DNA from: JBCBWG01 sp036804185 | GTDB taxonomy: Bacteria; Pseudomonadota; Alphaproteobacteria; Rhizobiales; Hyphomicrobiaceae | Length of the DNA: 64,000 nt | Direction of reading: 5' to 3' | Assembly (NCBI GenBank): GCA_050330095.1 | Contig: JBHJOC010000018.1 | Coordinates: forward strand, 1 to 64,000 | Part shown: one piece after another, positions 58,645 to 64,000 of the stretch | Layout of the letters: the number at the start of each line of letters is the position of its first letter | Position numbering within the stretch: position 1 is the stretch's first letter | Position numbers and translations under genes: made by a program | The notes under the pieces: model-generated | What the model was told of the DNA's origin: nothing | Database searches by the model: none | The model's input: the letters and a program-made list of their open reading frames with translations, nothing else

Positions 58645-59854
58645 GAACGAAGCGGCCCTGCTCGGTCACGCGAAGCCGCGCACGGTCTGGAGACTCGATC
58701 AGACCTTGGCTTGCAAGATCGTCCATGACACTCGGCGACGGGCGCACGCCACCGAGGCGAGCCAGGCGCTTGAGGTCGACACCCTCGCGGAGCCTGAGGC
58801 CCATGAGAAGTACCTCGTCAGCCACCGCGTCCGCACTCAAAGGCTCTCGCAGCTCAAGGTCCAAATCACCACGCGCCGCGAGGTCGCGCCAGCGCTCAGG
58901 GTTCTTCTCGGTTGACGTTGCAACCCGCACCCCGTCGATGATCGGGCGGCCGTGGGCACCTGGCCCGATCCCAACATATTCGCCATAACGCCAGTAGAGG
59001 AGATTATGGCGGCTTTCCTCGCCAGGGCGCGCGTGGTTCGAGATCTCGTAGATCGAAAGACCGCGGGCCTCGGTCATCTCTCGTGTCAGCACATAGAGCG
59101 CGTCGGCGGCTTCGGGGTCGGGGATCGAGAGGCGGCCTGCCGCATGCAGGGCGGCGAACGGTGTCTCTGGCTCAATCGTCAGCTGGTAGAGTGAGAGGTG
59201 ACCAGCTGCGAGATCGAGGGCTTCCGCGAGTTCGGCGCGCCAATCGGCGATCGTCTGACCTGTGCGCGCATAGATCAGGTCGAACGACACACGGTCGAAC
59301 GACCGCATCGCAACCGCGACCGCCGCCCGCGCCTCATCGGCCGAATGCAGGCGCCCAAGCGCGGCAAGGTCCTTGTCACGCAAGGCCTGGACCCCGAGTG
59401 AAACCCGGTTGACACCGGCCGCCCTGTAGCCAGCGAAACGATTGGCCTCGACGCTCGTTGGATTCGCTTCGAGCGTGATCTCAACCCCCTCACCGAGGCC
59501 CCAGCAGAGATCGAGACGCTCAATCAGCATGGCGACAGCCTGCGGCGACATCAGCGAGGGCGTGCCCCCGCCGAAGAAAACGGACGTGATCCGGCGCGGC
59601 CCGAGCGTTGCTGCCCAACGGTCGATCTCGGCAAGGTAGGCCGCGACGAATGATGCTTCGTCGATGCCGCCGTGGCGCACGTGAGAGTTGAAGTCGCAGT
59701 ACGGGCACTTGGCCGCACAGAATGGCCAGTGGAGATAGATGCCGAAGCCAACATCGTCCGGGTTTCGTTGCCCGGCTTGCAGAGCCTCAAGGGCGTGCGC
59801 CTCATCGATCAACACCAGGCGCGCGCCACCATCTTTCACATGTGAAGCTGACAC
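58559..59854 (-). CDS. hemW: Radical SAM heme chaperone HemW (HemN-like)
   Basis: About 431 aa. GTG 59854 is preferred because GGAGG lies 10 nt upstream; the frame is open to 59914. The radical-SAM motif FCAAKCPYCDF matches the HemW pattern C-x3-C-x2-C with the HemW-type following Phe. FFGGGTPSLM and the GISIYEISNHA-like LSIYEISNHARPG block are also typical. HemW delivers heme to respiratory enzymes; the true coproporphyrinogen oxidase HemN has an extra cysteine next to this motif. It follows rdgB, a conserved pair. Confidence 0.92.
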   Translation of the reverse strand: MSASHVKDGGARLVLIDEAHALEALQAGQRNPDDVGFGIYLHWPFCAAKCPYCDFNSHVRHGGIDEASFVAAYLAEIDRWAATLGPRRITSVFFGGGTPSLMSPQAVAMLIERLDLCWGLGEGVEITLEANPTSVEANRFAGYRAAGVNRVSLGVQALRDKDLAALGRLHSADEARAAVAVAMRSFDRVSFDLIYARTGQTIADWRAELAEALDLAAGHLSLYQLTIEPETPFAALHAAGRLSIPDPEAADALYVLTREMTEARGLSIYEISNHARPGEESRHNLLYWRYGEYVGIGPGAHGRPIIDGVRVATSTEKNPERWRDLAARGDLDLELREPLSADAVADEVLLMGLRLREGVDLKRLARLGGVRPSPSVMDDLASQGLIESPDRARLRVTEQGRFVLNRIVLALSESFEPELNGQRLGPLPVAR

Positions 59855-59926
59855 CTTGATGAGGCCTCCGGACCGACGATCAATCGGCAGACAAGCAGGG
59901 CGCGTCCTGCACAATCGGCGTGCGGT

Positions 59927-60571
59927 TCACGTCGCCTGATCATCGCGCCGCAGGCACTGGGCTTCAAACAATGCGAACGCTTGCGCTCGATGGCTGACGG
60001 CATGCTTCTCGGCTGTCTCGATCTCGCCGAACGTCCGATCATAACCGTCGGCGACGAACATCGGATCATAACCGAACCCTCGCGAGCCCCGCGGCGGCCA
60101 AACGAGCCGGCCGAACACGCGCCCCTCGAACACGTCATGCGTCCCATCCGGAAACGCAATACAAAGTGCACACGTGAAGTTCGCGCGCGGCCCGGGATGG
60201 GTCCAGGCGTGGCGCACTGTAAGCTCGGCTGCAACCTTTGCCATCGCCTTGCCGAAGTCCTTTTCTGGCCCAGCCCAACGCGCCGAATAGATTCCGGGCG
60301 CGCCGCCGAGAGCCTCGACCTCAAGGCCTGAATCGTCCGACAAGGCAGGATGCCCACTTGCTCGTGCGGCAGCGACCGCCTTGAGGATTGCATTGCCGGT
60401 GAACGTCGTCTCGGTCTCGTCAGGTTCGGGCAGACCCAGTGTGCCCGCCGAGACCGCGCTCAGGCCGAACGGTGCAACGAGATCTTCGATTTCGCGGACT
60501 TTGCCGGGGTTGTGGCTCGCAACCACGAGCGTCTGGCCAGGGCGAAGTCCGCGGCGCGTCGGTGTTGTCAT
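59927..60571 (-). CDS. rdgB: dITP/XTP pyrophosphatase (RdgB/HAM1)
   Basis: A 214-aa house-cleaning enzyme that hydrolyses dITP, ITP and XTP to monophosphates, keeping deaminated purines out of DNA and RNA. SHNPGK at 19-24, the LSDDSGLEVEALGG block, and GFGYDPMF are the family motifs. Slightly long at the N-terminus. It is upstream of hemW on the same strand. Confidence 0.96.
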   Translation of the reverse strand: MTTPTRRGLRPGQTLVVASHNPGKVREIEDLVAPFGLSAVSAGTLGLPEPDETETTFTGNAILKAVAAARASGHPALSDDSGLEVEALGGAPGIYSARWAGPEKDFGKAMAKVAAELTVRHAWTHPGPRANFTCALCIAFPDGTHDVFEGRVFGRLVWPPRGSRGFGYDPMFVADGYDRTFGEIETAEKHAVSHRAQAFALFEAQCLRRDDQAT

Positions 60572-60611
60572 TACGTTCAGCCCCTTGTGTTCATCAGCAA
60601 CTGCACGACGG

Positions 60612-61679
60612 TCACTCCTGTAACCACTTGGGCAGGCGCTTCTGGTCTGCGCGGATCACATCGACGGGGCGGTCGGCCATGGCGTGAACGCGGTCGAACA
60701 GATAGTCCGTCACAGCCTTGCGATCGTTGCCAGCAGCCAAGGTCAGCTCATCGAACGTGACGAGCGGTCCGATGTCACCTCTCACGGTCGAACCGACTTT
60801 GACGCGCAGTTCGCGGATCAGCAGCGCGGCCCGCAATGTTGGCCCAAACTGTGAGACCAGCATGAAAAGTCGCGAGCACTGCCCGTGGAAATAGAGCGGG
60901 GCAATCTGTGCCCGCGCCGACAGGATCATTCGGGCAGTGAAGGTTTTCCAGGGCAGGTCGATCGCGCGTCCGAAGCCGAACGGCGCCGGCGCCGTCGCGA
61001 CGCCACCCGACGGAAACACCACGATCGTATGGCCCTCCCGCAGCAACCGCAGCGCCTCGTTGCGGACCTTTATATTCGCGGCCTGCGCTTCCTTCGTCGG
61101 AGTAAAGTCGATGGGCAGACAGAAGTCCTTGATCTCGCGAACCTTCATAAGGTCCTTATGGATCAGGACCTTGAATGGGCGGCCGAGCTCTTCAGCAAGC
61201 CGCAGCGCGCTGATCCCGTCGAGCACACCGAACGGATGGTTTGCGACGATCACGAAGGGTTGGCCAGGGTCGTAACCAGCGGGCGGCCATTGGCCGCGCA
61301 TGTCACTTTCGATCTCGATCAGCCCGAGCATTGGACGGATGATCGGCAAGCCCCGGGCAATGTGTTCCCGGATCCAGATTTCGTAAGGCTTCACGAAATA
61401 GTTGCGGCCCGCGAGATGCTCGATCGTGCGGATTACAGCTCGGCGCAGCCACGGGTCCTCCGGGCTTGCATAAGTCAGTTCTGGAAACTTCAGTCGAACG
61501 CGCTCGCGAAGGCGGCGGAGCGCGTTCTTGGCCCGCTGCCGCCGGCTGAGCCGGTCGACCGGCGGAACCGTAGGGTCGAACCTGGGCGACGGTTCGACAT
61601 GAGCCGAATGGTCGCCGGGCCGAGCACTGGAACTCGTCGCACCTTGCGCACTCGGCTCGGCAGGCATGGTCTCGCTCAT
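60612..61679 (-). CDS. Lysophospholipid acyltransferase family protein (PlsC/OlsA-like)
   Basis: About 355 aa from ATG 61679, 31 bp after the thrS stop codon. The first 75 residues are Ser/Pro/Arg-rich. The acyltransferase block NHPFGVLDG has an H-x5-D spacing, as in the NHPLGxxDG branch that includes ornithine-lipid and hemolysin-like acyltransferases, rather than the H-x4-D of classical PlsC. VVFPSGGVATA is a second motif. It probably acylates a lipid in the inner membrane; substrate unknown. Confidence 0.82.
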   Translation of the reverse strand: MSETMPAEPSAQGATSSSARPGDHSAHVEPSPRFDPTVPPVDRLSRRQRAKNALRRLRERVRLKFPELTYASPEDPWLRRAVIRTIEHLAGRNYFVKPYEIWIREHIARGLPIIRPMLGLIEIESDMRGQWPPAGYDPGQPFVIVANHPFGVLDGISALRLAEELGRPFKVLIHKDLMKVREIKDFCLPIDFTPTKEAQAANIKVRNEALRLLREGHTIVVFPSGGVATAPAPFGFGRAIDLPWKTFTARMILSARAQIAPLYFHGQCSRLFMLVSQFGPTLRAALLIRELRVKVGSTVRGDIGPLVTFDELTLAAGNDRKAVTDYLFDRVHAMADRPVDVIRADQKRLPKWLQE

Positions 61680-61710
61680 CTGCTGGTCCGCCGGAGATGA
61701 CGTCGTCTTT

Positions 61711-63669
61711 TCAGGCCGATGCAGTACGAGCGAGGTCGGGTGGCACGGCCTCACCCGCCAGGAGTTCAAGTGCTGCCTCGAGCGCCATCGTCTCAGTTGC
61801 CTGGCTTCCGAGACGGCGGATCGAAATGCTGCGCTCCTCGGCTTCCCGGCGCCCCACCACCAGGATCACCGGAACCTTTGCCAGCGAGTGCTCACGCACC
61901 TTGTACGTGATTTTCTCGTTCCTCAGGTCGAGATTCGCCACCAAACCGCGGGCGGCAAGCGCCGCCTGAACCTCGCGCGCGAAGGCGTCCGCCTCGGAGA
62001 CGACCGTGCAGACAACTGCCTGCGTCGGCGCGATCCAGAGCGGAAAATGGCCCGCGTAGCTCTCGATCAGGATGCCGATAAAGCGCTCGAGCGAGCCGAG
62101 GATCGCCCGGTGCAGCATGACGGGTTGGCGCTTCTCGCCGTCGCGATCGATGTAGAAGGCGCCGAACCTCTCAGGCAAATTGAAGTCGACCTGCGTCGTT
62201 CCGCATTGCCAGTCGCGACCGATGGCGTCGCGCAGGACGTATTCAAATTTTGGCCCGTAGAACGCGCCCTCGCCCGGGTTGATTCCGGTTTTGATCGCCC
62301 CGCCGCGCTCACGCGCGATCTGCTCGAGTACGTCCTGCATGACTGCTTCGGCGCGGTCCCATTGTGCGTCGGTGCCAACCCGCTTTTCCGGGCGGGTTGA
62401 CAATTTGACGACGATCTCATCGAAGCCGAAATCGCGATAGACGGACAGGATAAGGTCGTTGATGGCCATGCACTCGTCTGCGAGTTGGTCTTCCGTGCAG
62501 AAGACGTGTGCATCGTCCTGCGTGAAGCCACGCACGCGCATCAGTCCGTGCAACGCCCCCGAAGGCTCGTACCGGTGGACGCAACCGAACTCGGAAATCC
62601 GATAGGGCAGTTCGCGATAGGATCGCAGCCCGTGCTTGAAGATCTGCACGTGGCCGGGACAATTCATCGGCTTGATCGCGAACTGGCGCTCGTCTTCGGT
62701 GACGGTCGTGAACATGTTGTCGCGGTACCAGTCCCAGTGGCCGGACGTCTCCCACAGCGACTTGTCGAGGATCTGCGGTGCGTTCACCTCCTGATAGCCC
62801 GCCGCCACCTGCCGTCGCCGCATATAGTTGGTTAGCGCCTGGTGGAGCCTCCAGCCACGCGGATGCCAGAACACGACGCCCGGTCCTTCCTCCTGGAAAT
62901 GGAACAGGTCCATCTCCCGGCCGAGTTTGCGGTGATCGCGTTTTTCGGCCTCCTCGATCTGGTGCAGATAGGCATCAAGCCCGGACTTGTCCGCGAAGGC
63001 GGTGCCGTAGATCCGTTGCAGCATCGGGTTGCGGCTGTCGCCACGCCAATAGGCACCAGCGATCTTCGTCAGCTTGAAAGCGTCACCGATCTGGCCAGTC
63101 GAGGTCATATGCGGGCCACGACAGAGGTCGAGCCAGTCGCCTTGGCGGTAAATTTTGACATCCTCGCCAGCCGGGATCGCGTCGATCAGCTCGACTTTAT
63201 AGGCCTCGCCCTGCTGCTGGAAATGGTCCTTCGCCCGGTCGCGATCCCAGACCTCCTTCGTGAACGGGGCATTGCGCTTGATGATCTCGCGCATTTTCGC
63301 CTCGATCATCGGCAGGTCATCAGGCGTGAACGGCTCATCGCGCGCGAAGTCATAGTAGAATCCGCTCTCGATCACCGGCCCGATCGTCACCTGGGTTCCA
63401 GGATAAAGGGCCTGGACGGCTTCTGCGAGCACGTGCGCACAATCGTGCCGGATCAGTTCGAGGGCTTCGCCGTCCGTCCGCGTCACGATCCTGATGGCAC
63501 CATCCCGTTCGATCGGGTCAGCCAAATCCTGCAAGGTTCCATCAAGAGCGATGGCGACAGCCTTCTTGACCAGCGACTTCGAGATTCCCGTCGCGAGTTC
63601 GGTGCCTGTGATGCCGCTTGGAAAATTGCGCACGGCGCCGTCTGGAAATGTCAGCTGGATGTCGGTCAT
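61711..63669 (-). CDS. thrS: Threonyl-tRNA synthetase
   Basis: A 652-aa class II synthetase from ATG 63669; the frame extends to 63888 but the leader is unlike a protein. Domain order: N-terminal TGS (MTDIQLTFPDGAVRNFPSG), a second additional domain with the editing site HDCAHVLAEAVQ and later CRGPHM, the class II catalytic core (motif 2 FRISEFG-like YRISEFGCVHRYE), and a C-terminal anticodon-binding domain. Length matches the full-length bacterial enzyme. The plsC-like gene follows. Confidence 0.97.
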   Translation of the reverse strand: MTDIQLTFPDGAVRNFPSGITGTELATGISKSLVKKAVAIALDGTLQDLADPIERDGAIRIVTRTDGEALELIRHDCAHVLAEAVQALYPGTQVTIGPVIESGFYYDFARDEPFTPDDLPMIEAKMREIIKRNAPFTKEVWDRDRAKDHFQQQGEAYKVELIDAIPAGEDVKIYRQGDWLDLCRGPHMTSTGQIGDAFKLTKIAGAYWRGDSRNPMLQRIYGTAFADKSGLDAYLHQIEEAEKRDHRKLGREMDLFHFQEEGPGVVFWHPRGWRLHQALTNYMRRRQVAAGYQEVNAPQILDKSLWETSGHWDWYRDNMFTTVTEDERQFAIKPMNCPGHVQIFKHGLRSYRELPYRISEFGCVHRYEPSGALHGLMRVRGFTQDDAHVFCTEDQLADECMAINDLILSVYRDFGFDEIVVKLSTRPEKRVGTDAQWDRAEAVMQDVLEQIARERGGAIKTGINPGEGAFYGPKFEYVLRDAIGRDWQCGTTQVDFNLPERFGAFYIDRDGEKRQPVMLHRAILGSLERFIGILIESYAGHFPLWIAPTQAVVCTVVSEADAFAREVQAALAARGLVANLDLRNEKITYKVREHSLAKVPVILVVGRREAEERSISIRRLGSQATETMALEAALELLAGEAVPPDLARTASA

Positions 63670-64000
63670 GGGTCTCACTCTCTGCATACCACGCAGGTAA
63701 GAAGGGAAAACCCGCCGGGCGGCCATCGTTGACATGTCCGACACGGCGGGCCGGCGGGTGCTAACGTCTCGGGTCACCGCGCGCAAGGCCGAAGCGGGTT
63801 GCATGTGAGGGCGGTTGCGGCTTGGCCGGCGTCGTTGGCTAAAGCCGCCCGGGCGTTTGGCAGGTTTGACGCCGCCGCGATGCAGCAAATCGGATTGGAA
63901 ATCCCTGGACAGAGACCAGCGCGGTTACTATAAGCCCGGCTCCGAACCCACAGCACCATCGCCATGCGCGTTGGAAGCAGGGAGCGGGCGCCCAGGTAGC
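63670..64000. other. Region upstream of thrS, no gene seen
   Basis: 331 bp to the window edge with no supported gene. The short open frames are shadows. A minus-strand AT-rich patch (TTATAGTAAC, near 63926-63935) could hold a thrS promoter but no convincing -35/-10 pair was found. No T-box-like leader was recognised. Confidence 0.4.

Overview
This window is GC-rich chromosomal DNA of an alphaproteobacterium, most likely of the Hyphomicrobiales/Rhizobiales type. That call rests on several gene neighbourhoods typical of the class: polyprenyl synthetase divergent from DUF2007, a TrmN6-like methyltransferase and an S49 peptidase; ETF-ubiquinone oxidoreductase divergent from a uracil-DNA glycosylase; argH-lptM-lysA-TIGR02302; rdgB-hemW; and dsbB next to a YqaA-type protein. 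No tRNA, rRNA, CRISPR array, prophage or transposase gene was seen. Genes are mostly short operons of housekeeping and envelope functions.

Layout. 0.3-2.1 kb: an FnrL-type oxygen sensor and a DUF2189 membrane protein share a perfect FNR box. 2.3-6.8 kb: S49 peptidase, methyltransferase, DUF2007, polyprenyl diphosphate synthase, ispE. 6.9-12.2 kb (minus strand): a TPR protein, then the transglutaminase / alpha-E / circularly permuted ATP-grasp trio. 12.4-17.4 kb: ETF-QO, uracil-DNA glycosylase, nitroreductase, an unknown ORF, moaB. 17.4-19.0 kb: a gene-poor stretch with nested repeats, a promoter and a 31-codon membrane ORF. 19-26.9 kb: moeA, a divergent GT51/transpeptidase protein, a 937-aa membrane protein and a small unknown protein. 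27.3-37.3 kb: alpha-2-macroglobulin plus PBP1C, a secreted PHB-depolymerase-like enzyme and an outer-membrane barrel. 37.6-44.7 kb: TIGR02302, lysA, lptM, argH, and a divergent tlpA. 44.8-50 kb: a disordered Arg/Pro-rich protein, then a sugar-acid catabolic set (IlvD/Edd dehydratase, 2-hydroxyacid dehydrogenase, HpcH/HpaI aldolase). 50.3-54.2 kb: SbtB-like PII, SbtA-like bicarbonate transporter, SDR and an FrhB/BciB-like flavo-iron-sulfur protein. 54.2-55.7 kb: a gene desert with a 16-bp tandem array. 55.7-63.7 kb: dsbB, yqaA, a small ORF with a strong terminator, gcvA-like LysR, hemW, rdgB, an acyltransferase and thrS.

The most striking signal is not a gene. A family of about 168-bp intergenic elements is scattered across the window (seven near-complete copies of subfamily 1 counting one cut by the window edge and one interrupted, three partial ones, and three copies of subfamily 2). 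Each element folds into three successive hairpins and starts and ends at a CTNG-like tetranucleotide. The two subfamilies differ in the sequences of their outer stems yet keep the same length, the same three-hairpin plan, and shared central and apical-loop motifs. One subfamily 2 element is inserted cleanly inside hairpin 3 of a subfamily 1 element, which shows mobility. Copies abut start codons, supply a stop codon and sit between convergent genes. I do not recognise this family as a named one.
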